IMG/VR virus record: IMGVR_UViG_3300032242_000550
Span: 91,160-155,159 of that record
Reading direction: 5' to 3' (one strand)
Length of the DNA: 64,000 nt
Source: a virus
How positions within the stretch are numbered: position 1 is the stretch's first letter; every line of letters begins with the position of its first letter. Position numbers and translations under genes: made by a program. The notes below the pieces were generated by a model. That model worked only from the letters and a program-made list of their open reading frames with translations. It made no database searches and had not been told where the DNA came from. Below, in pieces: positions 45,706-53,520 of the stretch.

Positions 45706-45873
45706 ATGGAAATTACATTAAAACTATCTATTGATGAAGTTAACTTCATTACTGGTGTATTGGGCGATCTGCCTTCTAAAAGTGGTTCTTGGCCTTTAAT
45801 CGTTAAGATTAAAGAACAAGGCGATCCACAATTTTTAGCAAATCAACAATCAAATCAACCACCAGCAAATTAA
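45706..45873 (+). CDS. 55-residue conserved phage protein
   Basis: MEITLKLSIDEVNFITGVLG and then DLPSKSGSWPLIVKIKEQGD give a compact amphipathic protein with a short Gln/Asn/Pro tail. The pattern of one strand, a helix and a second strand, and the wording E[VI]N.I..VLG.[LM]P.KSG, is familiar from small T4-like phage proteins of unknown function. It has a good Shine-Dalgarno and its own late-promoter-like box. Confidence 0.7.
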   Translation: MEITLKLSIDEVNFITGVLGDLPSKSGSWPLIVKIKEQGDPQFLANQQSNQPPAN

Positions 45874-45878
45874 TATTT

Positions 45879-45918
45879 TTGACATAGAGGTATCTATCAC
45901 TAAATATCTCTATGTCAA
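45879..45918 (+). promoter_or_regulatory. Long hairpin burying a start codon, late-promoter-like box within
   Basis: TTGACATAGAG (45879-45889) is the exact reverse complement of CTCTATGTCAA (45908-45918). The stem extends inward by four more pairs (one G-U) to about 15 bp with a 10-nt loop. ATG 45912 of the glycosyltransferase lies in the right arm. ACTAAATA (45899-45906) lies in the loop and upper right arm. A transcript starting near 45911 would lack the left arm and begin at the ATG. Confidence 0.6.
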
Positions 45919-46568
45919 TATTAATAGGAATGCCATGCTATGGCGGAATAGTCTCAGATAAAACAACTAACAGCCTATTTAAACTAGGTAAACAGTTCGT
46001 TAGAAACAATATAGATCACGGTATACTTACATTATCAAACGAAAGTTTAATAAGTCGTGGACGTAGCCGTATCGCTAACTTCTTCATCAACAATACCGAT
46101 TTTGAATATCTATTCTTCTTAGATAGCGATGTTGGATTTGAAGCCGATGATGTACTAAAACTTCTCACTTACAACAAAGAAATGGTATGTGGTGCATACC
46201 CAATGAAAACAATCCCACTAAAATGGAACTTCACAATCACCGAACCAAAACAACGTGAAGGTGATTTGATTGCTATAGATAAAATTGGTATTGGATTCAG
46301 TCTTATACATCGTAACGTGTTTATGCGTATAGCAAAACAATACCCAGAACTTAAATATATACCAACAAACGAAAGCACAACACATAACCCAACTGAAGCT
46401 GAATATAATAACAGCTATCACTACTTCCATGAAATGCGTCAAGGTGAGATATATCTACCAGAAGATTTAAGCTTCTTCACTAGGGCACGTAGTATTGGAA
46501 TGCAAGCTTGGATGGATACTAGTATTAATCTATGTCACGTTGGTAGTCATGTCTTTCAGGAACTATAA
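45912..46568 (+). CDS. GT-A type glycosyltransferase
   Basis: The 218-residue protein opens with a beta-alpha unit (SILIGMPCYGGIVSDKTTNS) and has SRGRSRIANFF at ~49-59 and a DxD motif in FFLDSDVGFEADDV (Asp71, Asp73), the metal/nucleotide-sugar site of GT-A enzymes. MVCGAYPMKTIP follows, as in related phage and bacterial enzymes of this small family. It is soluble and has no signal peptide. The ATG is fixed by the first strand; no Shine-Dalgarno precedes it, and it lies in a hairpin. It starts a chain of four overlapping or abutting genes (46568, 47179, 47675). The sugar and acceptor are unknown. Confidence 0.75.
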   Translation: MSILIGMPCYGGIVSDKTTNSLFKLGKQFVRNNIDHGILTLSNESLISRGRSRIANFFINNTDFEYLFFLDSDVGFEADDVLKLLTYNKEMVCGAYPMKTIPLKWNFTITEPKQREGDLIAIDKIGIGFSLIHRNVFMRIAKQYPELKYIPTNESTTHNPTEAEYNNSYHYFHEMRQGEIYLPEDLSFFTRARSIGMQAWMDTSINLCHVGSHVFQEL

Positions 46569-47182
46569 TGAAAACTAATATAGTAATTATTGATGACTTC
46601 TTAGAAGATCCATATCAAATGCGATTAAATGGATTAAATGCTAATTATCCAGAACCAAAAGAACATACCTATCCTGGTAAAAACTCTGATAAATCTTACT
46701 TCACAGAAGAAATGCTAGAAAAGGTTCAAAATCGTTGGGGTGAATATTTAATACCAGCATCTGGTAGCAGTTGCGGATACTTTAGAATCAGTCTAGCTAC
46801 CGATACATTTGAACAAAATATACATATTGATCCAGGTTGGGATGTTGGCGGTGTACTATATCTCAATACACCAAATCAATGTCGTCCAGAATCTGGTACA
46901 CACTTTTACTATCACAACAGATTAGGTATAGAACGTGCACCGGCTACGCCAGAAGAAGGTAAGTTCTTAGGATTTACACAATATGAAGAAATACGTAAAA
47001 ATATAATTTATGGTGATGGTCTTGATAAAAGTTTGTGGACACGTTATGCTTCTAGCCCAATGAAATATAATCGTTTAGTATTATTTGACCCACTATTATG
47101 GCACAGTCACGGTGATAACTTTGGTAACTGTTTAGATAATGGTAGATTGGTTATGTTATTCTTTTTTAATAAAGCAAAATGA
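46568..47182 (+). CDS. Fe(II)/2-oxoglutarate-oxygenase-like protein (DUF6445-type)
   Basis: The 204-residue protein shows the double-stranded beta-helix pattern of this superfamily: HIDPGWDVGGVLYLN with His86-x-Asp88, GTHFYYHN at ~110, and LVLFDPLLWHSHGDNFG with His179/His181, then NGRLVMLFFF with Arg193. HxD...H and a distal Arg are the expected iron and 2-oxoglutarate ligands. The substrate is not known; possible ones are a sugar nucleotide, a protein side chain or a nucleobase. The ATG overlaps the previous stop (TAATG) and its end overlaps the next gene (ATGA). Confidence 0.65.
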   Translation: MKTNIVIIDDFLEDPYQMRLNGLNANYPEPKEHTYPGKNSDKSYFTEEMLEKVQNRWGEYLIPASGSSCGYFRISLATDTFEQNIHIDPGWDVGGVLYLNTPNQCRPESGTHFYYHNRLGIERAPATPEEGKFLGFTQYEEIRKNIIYGDGLDKSLWTRYASSPMKYNRLVLFDPLLWHSHGDNFGNCLDNGRLVMLFFFNKAK

Positions 47183-47673
47183 AACAGGCTTATTTTGTAC
47201 CAAACTTCCCTATAAATCGTATCACACAACCAGGTGAAGATGGTTGGTGTCATATGCCAAATCACCCAAGAATGCGTTATGATTATTTGGGCGCAATACT
47301 GGAACATATGGATAATAGTAAACGCATTGATCCAATACAAATCACCATACATGATGAAAATCAAATACATGCAGGACCAAGTGGTGTATCCAGATTGTTT
47401 GCATTAACATACAAAAGGAACTATACTCATATACCATGTATTGTTAATAGTAATATACAATATGAATGGTTTGGTGAAGATGTAGTTAGTATTGTATCAA
47501 TACCACAACTATTAAGTTATTTTGATCCTAATTATCTACCTAAAACTTATAGTTTAGATAACGGTGCATACTGGCATAATGGTACTTGGAGCTATGAAGA
47601 ATTAGAACGTACTATGAATGTATCAATGGAAACAAAACTACGCATGAAACAAATGATGACAGAAACAAACTAA
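47179..47673 (+). CDS. Unknown protein with weak ParB-like motif
   Basis: The 164-residue soluble protein has a central section (IDPIQITIHDENQIHAGPSG, then VSRLFAL) that loosely recalls the ParB N-terminal pattern (PI.V...I.dG..R..A). The motif is incomplete, so the assignment is only a hint. It overlaps the preceding oxygenase gene by ATGA and ends 1 nt before the sulfotransferase, so it belongs to the same translational unit and probably to the same modification pathway. Confidence 0.55.
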   Translation: MKQAYFVPNFPINRITQPGEDGWCHMPNHPRMRYDYLGAILEHMDNSKRIDPIQITIHDENQIHAGPSGVSRLFALTYKRNYTHIPCIVNSNIQYEWFGEDVVSIVSIPQLLSYFDPNYLPKTYSLDNGAYWHNGTWSYEELERTMNVSMETKLRMKQMMTETN

Positions 47674-47674
47674 A

Positions 47675-48520
47675 ATGAAACAAGAATTCTTTTTTTATAG
47701 TGGATTACCAAGAGCTGGCGGAACAATGTTAGCTTCAGTAATGAACCAACATACAGATTTATATGTTAGTCCATTAAGCCCTACAGTAGAATTATTATAT
47801 TATACAGAAAGATATTTTGATGAAAGTAGTGAGGCATATAGTGCAAATCCACAACCAGTGGCTAAACAAAGTGTACTAGAATCATTACCAAGAGAATATT
47901 ATAAAAATATACCTAAAAAGTATATTATGGATAACAATCGTGCATGGCCTAATAATACTGATAGAATTATTAAATTTATCACTAACAAACCAAAGATTGT
48001 ATGTATAGTTAGAGATGTACCATCTATATTAGCTAGTTTTATTGATTTAGTGAATCGTAGTAATAATCCAGGAAATAACTTTATTGACCGTTGGTTATTA
48101 GATAATCGTATGGAATTGAATACTAGAAATAGATGTTATTATTTGATGCAGCCAATTGGTATTGTAAATCAAAGTTTATGGAGTATGTATCAGGGTTACA
48201 GTAATCCAAGTGTAAAAGCTTGTATGCATATGGTAGAGTATGATGATTTGATTAGTAATCCTGAAGAAACAATGAGTGATATTGTTGATTTCTTAGATAT
48301 ACCAAAATATAAGTTTATGTTTAACGATATTAAGAATGTAACACCCGTAGATGATGTAACATATAATTTAGAAGGTATGCATAGTGTAAGACCTAAGTTA
48401 GCCAGTAGAAATTTAGATCCAGTAGAAATATTAGGATCTGATTTAGTTAGTCAGTATTCTGGTTTAGAGTACTGGAGAGAAGTTAGTAAACCAAGTAAAA
48501 TCAAGTTGTTTAGTATATAA
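47675..48520 (+). CDS. Sulfotransferase
   Basis: The 281-residue protein carries the PAPS-binding loop FFFYSGLPRAGGTML (residues 5-19; family pattern [KR][ST]G[TS]T) and the 3'-phosphate-binding segment IVCIVRDVPSILASF with Arg113 and Ser117. MVEYDDLISNPEETM and FLDIP fit the C-terminal half of sulfotransferase family 1/3 proteins. In this family a sulfuryl group is moved from PAPS to a sugar, Tyr or other acceptor. It is the last gene of the unit starting at 45912 and lies directly before a propeller gene. The APS-kinase-like gene 6 kb downstream could supply PAPS. Confidence 0.8.
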   Translation: MKQEFFFYSGLPRAGGTMLASVMNQHTDLYVSPLSPTVELLYYTERYFDESSEAYSANPQPVAKQSVLESLPREYYKNIPKKYIMDNNRAWPNNTDRIIKFITNKPKIVCIVRDVPSILASFIDLVNRSNNPGNNFIDRWLLDNRMELNTRNRCYYLMQPIGIVNQSLWSMYQGYSNPSVKACMHMVEYDDLISNPEETMSDIVDFLDIPKYKFMFNDIKNVTPVDDVTYNLEGMHSVRPKLASRNLDPVEILGSDLVSQYSGLEYWREVSKPSKIKLFSI

Positions 48521-48525
48521 TATTT

Positions 48526-48533
48526 GATAAATA
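48526..48533 (+). promoter_or_regulatory. Late promoter box GATAAATA before type B propeller 1
   Basis: GATAAATA lies 19 nt before ATG 48553; the Shine-Dalgarno region is AAAGAGAGAGATTTT. Confidence 0.55.
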
Positions 48534-48552
48534 TACTAAAGAGAGAGATTTT

Positions 48553-49542
48553 ATGCCAGTAACAATAACAGGTGGAGTATCATTTTCAGGGGGAGGTGTC
48601 TCAATGGTAGGGGCTCCTCCTACAGTAGCCACAGCAGGATGGTATGGTGGTGGTAACGGACCAGTATCTACTATAGATCGCATAACATTTGCTACAGATA
48701 CTGCAACTGCGACTGCACGTGGACCATTAAGTTCTGCAACTTATAATTTAGGAGCAAGTGGTAATCTTACATACGGATGGTGGGCAGGTGGTGTCAATCC
48801 CGGTGTTGCTCCATTTTATTCACTTTCCACTGTACAACGAATCACATATGCTACAGATACTGCTACTGCTTCAGTAAGAGGCTCTTTAGCTGCCACTAAT
48901 AGGACTGGTGCAGGTTCCGGTAATACATCAGATGGGTGGTTCGGTGGGGGGTATAATGGACCGGGCGCCGCTGTTAATATATTATCACTTGTTAGTAGAA
49001 TAACATATGCCACAGACACTAATACTGCATCACAACGAGGTCCGTTAAGTTTAGCAAGAACAAAAATTGCTTCAGCTTCAGATAATAGTGCTTATAGCTG
49101 GTTTGCAGGTGGTAATTTACTTCCTGGTCCCCTTTCTACCGTAGATCGCATAACATATGCAACCGATACAGCAACAGCAAGTGTACGCGGTCCATTAACT
49201 GCTGCAAAATATAATTTATCTGCAATGGGTAATTCAGCATATGGTTGGTTTTGTAGTGGGTATGTATTTGGAGTGTCGGCATACAGTTCGTCTGTAATCA
49301 GAATAGATTATGCAAATGATACAACAACTCCGAGTATACGCGGTCCATTAAGTTCAGCAAGACGTTTAGTAGGCGCAGCCGGTAATGACACTGATGGTTG
49401 GGTAAGCGCCGGCGGAAGCTCACCTGGTCCCCTCTCTACCGTAGATCGCATAACATATGCAACCGATACTAATACTGCAAGTGTACGCGGACCGTTGACT
49501 TCTGCTAGATATGGATTAGCTGGCGCAGCCGGACTACAATAA
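48553..49542 (+). CDS. Six-bladed Kelch-like propeller adhesin, type B, copy 1
   Basis: The 329-residue protein has the shared N-terminal module (MPVTITGGVSFSGGGVSMVG) and a Pro linker, then exactly six repeats of [YD]GW[FWYV]..G followed by a variable loop, RITYATDTATASVRGPL and an S.AR..L segment. In type A the matching positions are AIFGYG, TNLVSNTGVVATDT and GVGTAR, so the two types appear homologous but strongly diverged. Repeats 3 and 6 share longer DNA blocks with repeats 1 and 4. A closed six-bladed propeller with a variable loop face is inferred, acting as an adhesin. Confidence 0.75.
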   Translation: MPVTITGGVSFSGGGVSMVGAPPTVATAGWYGGGNGPVSTIDRITFATDTATATARGPLSSATYNLGASGNLTYGWWAGGVNPGVAPFYSLSTVQRITYATDTATASVRGSLAATNRTGAGSGNTSDGWFGGGYNGPGAAVNILSLVSRITYATDTNTASQRGPLSLARTKIASASDNSAYSWFAGGNLLPGPLSTVDRITYATDTATASVRGPLTAAKYNLSAMGNSAYGWFCSGYVFGVSAYSSSVIRIDYANDTTTPSIRGPLSSARRLVGAAGNDTDGWVSAGGSSPGPLSTVDRITYATDTNTASVRGPLTSARYGLAGAAGLQ

Positions 49543-49549
49543 ACAACAA

Positions 49550-51370
49550 ATGATCTCCGGCGCTACCCAATCTGGGTTTCACTTTCTACAAGAACATATC
49601 AACTTCCCAAGTGATACCTCAGTAGATTATGACCCACATAAACTAATCAATAGCAATAAACAAATAAAGATACTGTGGGCACACTATGCACATGATCAAC
49701 CAATCTTCTTAAACGTAGATTGGACTAAAATAACACATATTGTATGTGTAAGCAATTGGCAAAAATCTCAGTTTATCAAATATCTCAACATACCAAAAGA
49801 TAAAATAAGTGTAATACGTAATGGTGGTGCAGACTATTTTACATATAAACAAAAAACAAACAAAACTCTTATATACGCTAGTACACCATTTCGTGGATTA
49901 AAATATCTACCCTATATCTTTAAACAGGTACTAAAACGTCATCCTGACGCTATATTAAAAGTATTCTCTGGTATGAAGTTATATGGTGCTAGTGATACAC
50001 AAGAGTTCAAAAAAATATACGAAGAATTAAAAAACACACCAAACACAATTTATAGTGAACCAATCAATCATCAAGAACTTGCAGTAGAGTTTAGCAATGC
50101 GTCATTATTGGTTTATCCAAATATCTGGGAAGAAACAAGTTGTGTTACATTGATTGAAGCGATGCGTTCAGGTTGTTATCCAATATGTAGTGATATAGGT
50201 GCATTGCCCGAAACAAGCAATGGATATGGAACTATTGTACCATTAGAAGCGAAATATCATGCAAGTGGTTGGATACCAAGTAAAAGGTTTTTAGATGATT
50301 TTGCTGATAATATTTGCCAAGCATTATCACTTACTAAATATACTCATACTAAAGAGCAGGCTGATTGGGCTTGTGAATACTATAGCTGGAACACTATTGC
50401 TAGTGAATGGCAAACCTTACTAAACAAACTATCAACAAAAGGATCACAAATGAAAAAGAAAATGGAAATATCTAATCTTGCCGCACATACAGGTGATAAG
50501 ATTGTACATGATGAAAAAGTACTATCACAAGTATTTGATGAAATATTCCGTTGGGAAGAAGCAGATAAAGAACATGCTCAAGGGCGTAGTAATTTTCAAA
50601 TTGAAAAGTTTATTGCATTAGATAACTATACAATTCCAAGTGCTTTTAATGCCATGTTAAAGAATCGTAGAATTATGGCAGAAGGTTTATTTAGTAAGAT
50701 TACCGAGATGAAAGAACATCAACGTGAGTTTGATTACAAATGGAATAAGAAAGATAAAGAACAACCAATTCAATGGCCAACTAAAGATGGTGGCACTAAG
50801 TTATGTTGGTATGATTTGGATTATTTAAATCTACAGAATTTCTTAAAAAGTAGTGAGTTAGAGATACGTGATCGTGTACAGCAGATTGCTACGTTTGATA
50901 AGATTTTAGATAGATTAGTTGAACAGAATGGTGGTCCAATCACACGTGAACAGTTTGAAAATGAGGATCATGTATATTGGGAACGTCGCCTAGCTAACCA
51001 AGCTATGGATGAAATGATTAGTCGTAATACTGGTATTGGTGTTGGTAACATTCACAGTATGCGTAGAGCCAGTGCACCTACATTGATTTCTGATGATGTA
51101 AATCGTGTTAAGAATGATTTCCCTGATTTAGGTAAAGCATTAAGCGGTGGAGAAAATAGTATAGAATTTTTATTAGAATTACAGAAAAAAGTTGTTGCTG
51201 GTATTGAAGAAGTTACCAGTAGTGATATCTTAGAATTAGCTAACGAAAAGGTTACTGAACGTATTGGTATTACCGAGCGTTTAGATAGGATGCATGAAAA
51301 ACCACGTACACAAGCTAGACCAGAAGTATCACCAAAGAGTTTATTTAATGACAAATGGAACACTAAATGA
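49550..51370 (+). CDS. GT4-type glycosyltransferase fused to an uncharacterised domain
   Basis: Residues 1-300 are a GT-B/GT4 glycosyltransferase. HIVCVSNWQKSQFIKYLNIP and ISVIRNGGADYF are typical of the N-lobe/linker, and the C-lobe has YPNIWEETSCVTLIEAMRSG and PICSDIGALPE, with Glu195 and Glu203 placed as in the E-x7-E motif. Residues 301-606 are a mostly helical domain without a known motif (FRWEEADKEHAQGRSNFQIE, SALSGGENS-like loop). The junction holds an internal AAAAGGATCACAAATG at 50437-50452, a good Shine-Dalgarno and start for the second domain alone. The 3' end overlaps the next gene (ATGA). Confidence 0.7.
   Translation: MISGATQSGFHFLQEHINFPSDTSVDYDPHKLINSNKQIKILWAHYAHDQPIFLNVDWTKITHIVCVSNWQKSQFIKYLNIPKDKISVIRNGGADYFTYKQKTNKTLIYASTPFRGLKYLPYIFKQVLKRHPDAILKVFSGMKLYGASDTQEFKKIYEELKNTPNTIYSEPINHQELAVEFSNASLLVYPNIWEETSCVTLIEAMRSGCYPICSDIGALPETSNGYGTIVPLEAKYHASGWIPSKRFLDDFADNICQALSLTKYTHTKEQADWACEYYSWNTIASEWQTLLNKLSTKGSQMKKKMEISNLAAHTGDKIVHDEKVLSQVFDEIFRWEEADKEHAQGRSNFQIEKFIALDNYTIPSAFNAMLKNRRIMAEGLFSKITEMKEHQREFDYKWNKKDKEQPIQWPTKDGGTKLCWYDLDYLNLQNFLKSSELEIRDRVQQIATFDKILDRLVEQNGGPITREQFENEDHVYWERRLANQAMDEMISRNTGIGVGNIHSMRRASAPTLISDDVNRVKNDFPDLGKALSGGENSIEFLLELQKKVVAGIEEVTSSDILELANEKVTERIGITERLDRMHEKPRTQARPEVSPKSLFNDKWNTK
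50437..50452 (+). promoter_or_regulatory. Internal Shine-Dalgarno and in-frame ATG at a domain junction
   Basis: AAAAGGA (50437-50443) is followed after 6 nt by ATG 50450, codon 301 of the fused gene, exactly where the glycosyltransferase domain ends. Separate translation of 50450-51370 (306 residues) is likely. Confidence 0.55.
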
Positions 51371-52071
51371 AAAACAATCTATTAACTAACATATTGATTG
51401 TTCCTAATGTAATTTCTAAAGAGGGAATAGCTTTCATTATGGATCATGCTAAAAAACAGAAACATGAAGATTTATCTGTGTTTGATCCAGAACAAAGTAA
51501 TAAGACTAGTAGTACTAAGTTTAGTGTAGACAAAAGTGTTAGAGATACACAGATGCTTGATTTAGAAGGTATTGCTAATGAGATAATTATGTTATATAAA
51601 AATACTGTAACTAATGTTATCAATCCATTTTATGAGTTTGAGATTAAAGATTCTGAGTTACCACAATTGTTACATTATGGCATTGATGGGCATTATATGC
51701 CACATTGTGATGGAGAATCGTTATGGAAACCACCAGGAAATGAGCCATTGATTTGGCGTAAAAGTACTGATAGAGATTTAAGTACGGTATTTTTTTTGAA
51801 TGATGATTTTGAAGGTGGTGATTTTGTATTCCCTGAATTAAAAATTAGAGTTCGTCCAGAGCCAGGCATGTTAGTTTGTTTCCCTTCCACACATGAATAT
51901 TTACATGGTGTTGAACCAGTAACTAGTGGTACTAGATACAGTATGGTTAATTGGATGACAGTTAAAGGATTTCCTAGTATGGAAGAAGAAACTGCTATGA
52001 TTAATCATAAATACAATATAGGTAACAAGAATGTTGCTGATAAAAAGGAAAAAACATGGCTAAGTACATAA
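51367..52071 (+). CDS. Prolyl-4-hydroxylase-like Fe(II)/2-oxoglutarate oxygenase
   Basis: The 234-residue protein has HYMPHCDGE with His113-x-Asp115, then STVFFLNDDFEGGDFVFPEL (138-157), PGMLVCFPSTHEYLHGVEPV with His180 and SGTRYSMVNWM with Arg190. These are the iron and 2-oxoglutarate ligands of the P4H/2OG-FeII family. Phages of this group often carry such enzymes; targets may be proline or other residues in proteins. It overlaps the preceding gene by ATGA and the next gene by 16 nt, so the three are one translational unit. Confidence 0.85.
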   Translation: MKNNLLTNILIVPNVISKEGIAFIMDHAKKQKHEDLSVFDPEQSNKTSSTKFSVDKSVRDTQMLDLEGIANEIIMLYKNTVTNVINPFYEFEIKDSELPQLLHYGIDGHYMPHCDGESLWKPPGNEPLIWRKSTDRDLSTVFFLNDDFEGGDFVFPELKIRVRPEPGMLVCFPSTHEYLHGVEPVTSGTRYSMVNWMTVKGFPSMEEETAMINHKYNIGNKNVADKKEKTWLST

Positions 52072-52469
52072 AGCATTATTACGTAGATGGTGAGAATTTA
52101 GTAGAGTTCTTTACAGATAAGAACATGGGACCTAACGGTAAGACACATCCAAGAATTGACGGTTTAGATGTTAAGTTTTGGTTTGTAGACGATAATGGTA
52201 TTGATTATTGTATGAGTGTAGTTCCAGATGAGACAGAGATTGTTCCAGTAAATGGCATGGGTGAAGGCACATATGAACAGTGGTCCAATGAAATATCTGG
52301 TCAATTTGATATACAGAAAGCAAGTGTAGCTAATAATAGTGATTTATTGACTAGATTGGGTAAAACTGAAGCTGAAGTATTAGCTATGAGTTTTGACAAT
52401 ACCAGTGTTGAGTCAATGTTAGCTAGTTTTGCTCAATTTGCACCTATTCCGGAAGTTTTAGGTAGTTAA
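52056..52469 (+). CDS. Conserved small protein downstream of the hydroxylase
   Basis: The 137-residue soluble protein (MAKYIKHYYVDGENLVEFFT) has a beta-rich first half, with DVKFWFVDDNGIDYCMSVVP, and a helical end. The start ATG 52056 lies inside the previous gene, with AAAAAGGAAAAAAC upstream as Shine-Dalgarno. I know no assigned family; its coupling to the hydroxylase points to a shared process. Confidence 0.65.
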   Translation: MAKYIKHYYVDGENLVEFFTDKNMGPNGKTHPRIDGLDVKFWFVDDNGIDYCMSVVPDETEIVPVNGMGEGTYEQWSNEISGQFDIQKASVANNSDLLTRLGKTEAEVLAMSFDNTSVESMLASFAQFAPIPEVLGS

Positions 52470-52505
52470 TATATAGTAAGCCATAACAGTAGATGTAAAT
52501 AGTGT

Positions 52506-52534
52506 GATAAATACACTATATTAAAGGGAAATAT
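52506..52534 (+). promoter_or_regulatory. Late promoter box GATAAATA with small start-site hairpin
   Basis: GATAAATA is at 52506-52513. TATATT (52517-52522) pairs with AATATA (52530-52535) leaving AAAGGGA in the loop; the last pair includes the A of ATG 52535. The layout is a weaker version of 5566-5592. Confidence 0.5.
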
Positions 52535-53509
52535 ATGGCACTAGTAATAGAAGGTGGTTGGACATTTGGTGGTGGAATATCAATAACTCCACCGCCGCCG
52601 TCTACTGCAACAGCAGGATGGGTTAGCGGAGGACAAACAACTCCTAGTCCGGCAGTATCTGTTGTAGATCGTATAACATTTGCAACAGATACTGCCACAG
52701 CAAGCGTTCGCGGTCCACTAAGTTTAGTAAGGCATTCTGGGTCAGCAGCCGGCACACTCAATTACGGATGGGTAATTGCTGGTTATTCACCTAACTCAGC
52801 ACAATCATTAGTAGATAGAATAACATATGTTACGGATACTGCTACTGCAAGTGTACGTGGCCCAACAAGTATTGCTGCATATTCTATTAGTGCAACAAGC
52901 GACAGTACTACTTATGGTTGGTTTGGCGGAGGAATCTCAGCCAGTGTTCTAAGTACAATTCAACGTATTACATTTGCAACCGATACTGACACAGCAAGTA
53001 TACGTGGCCCGTTAAGTTTAGCACGATCTCAAATGGCTGCTACTGGGTCTAGTAGTTATGGTTGGTATATGGGCGGACTGGGCCCGGGATCAACCGTAGA
53101 TCGTATCACTTATGCTTCAGATACTGCTACTGCAACTGCTAGAGGTCCCCTAGCTTTAATAGTTTATGCTTCAGCGGGAGCAGTAACTGATAATACAACA
53201 TACGGATGGTATGCCGGCGGTAATGTACCTGCTCCTGATTATACCACATCTACTGTGCAACGTATTACATATGCAACAGATACTGCAACAGCTGGTGTTC
53301 GCGGACCATTAGTAGCTAACAGAGTTTCAAGTACGGCAGCTGTTAGTGATACTACATACGGTTGGTTTGGTGGAGGATATGTTAGCGGTGTACCTACTTC
53401 ATTAATTACTCGCATTACATTTGCAACAGATACAGCAACGTCAGTTAATCGTGGACTTTTGAGTGTAGGACGAATAAATTTACTCGGCGGATCATCCGGA
53501 CTACAATAA
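52535..53509 (+). CDS. Six-bladed Kelch-like propeller adhesin, type B, copy 2
   Basis: The 324-residue protein has the N-terminal module MALVIEGGWTFGGGISITPP with a Pro run, then exactly six GW[FVY]..G repeats, each with a RIT[FY]ATDTATA.VRGPL segment. Variable stretches after the GW motif (QTTPSPAVS, YSPNSAQ, ISASV, LGPG, NVPAPDYTTS, YVSGVPTS) differ in length as well as sequence. It is followed 11 nt later by another type B gene, so the two are probably cotranscribed. Function inferred as for copy 1. Confidence 0.75.
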   Translation: MALVIEGGWTFGGGISITPPPPSTATAGWVSGGQTTPSPAVSVVDRITFATDTATASVRGPLSLVRHSGSAAGTLNYGWVIAGYSPNSAQSLVDRITYVTDTATASVRGPTSIAAYSISATSDSTTYGWFGGGISASVLSTIQRITFATDTDTASIRGPLSLARSQMAATGSSSYGWYMGGLGPGSTVDRITYASDTATATARGPLALIVYASAGAVTDNTTYGWYAGGNVPAPDYTTSTVQRITYATDTATAGVRGPLVANRVSSTAAVSDTTYGWFGGGYVSGVPTSLITRITFATDTATSVNRGLLSVGRINLLGGSSGLQ

Positions 53510-53520
53510 AAGGATAAGTA

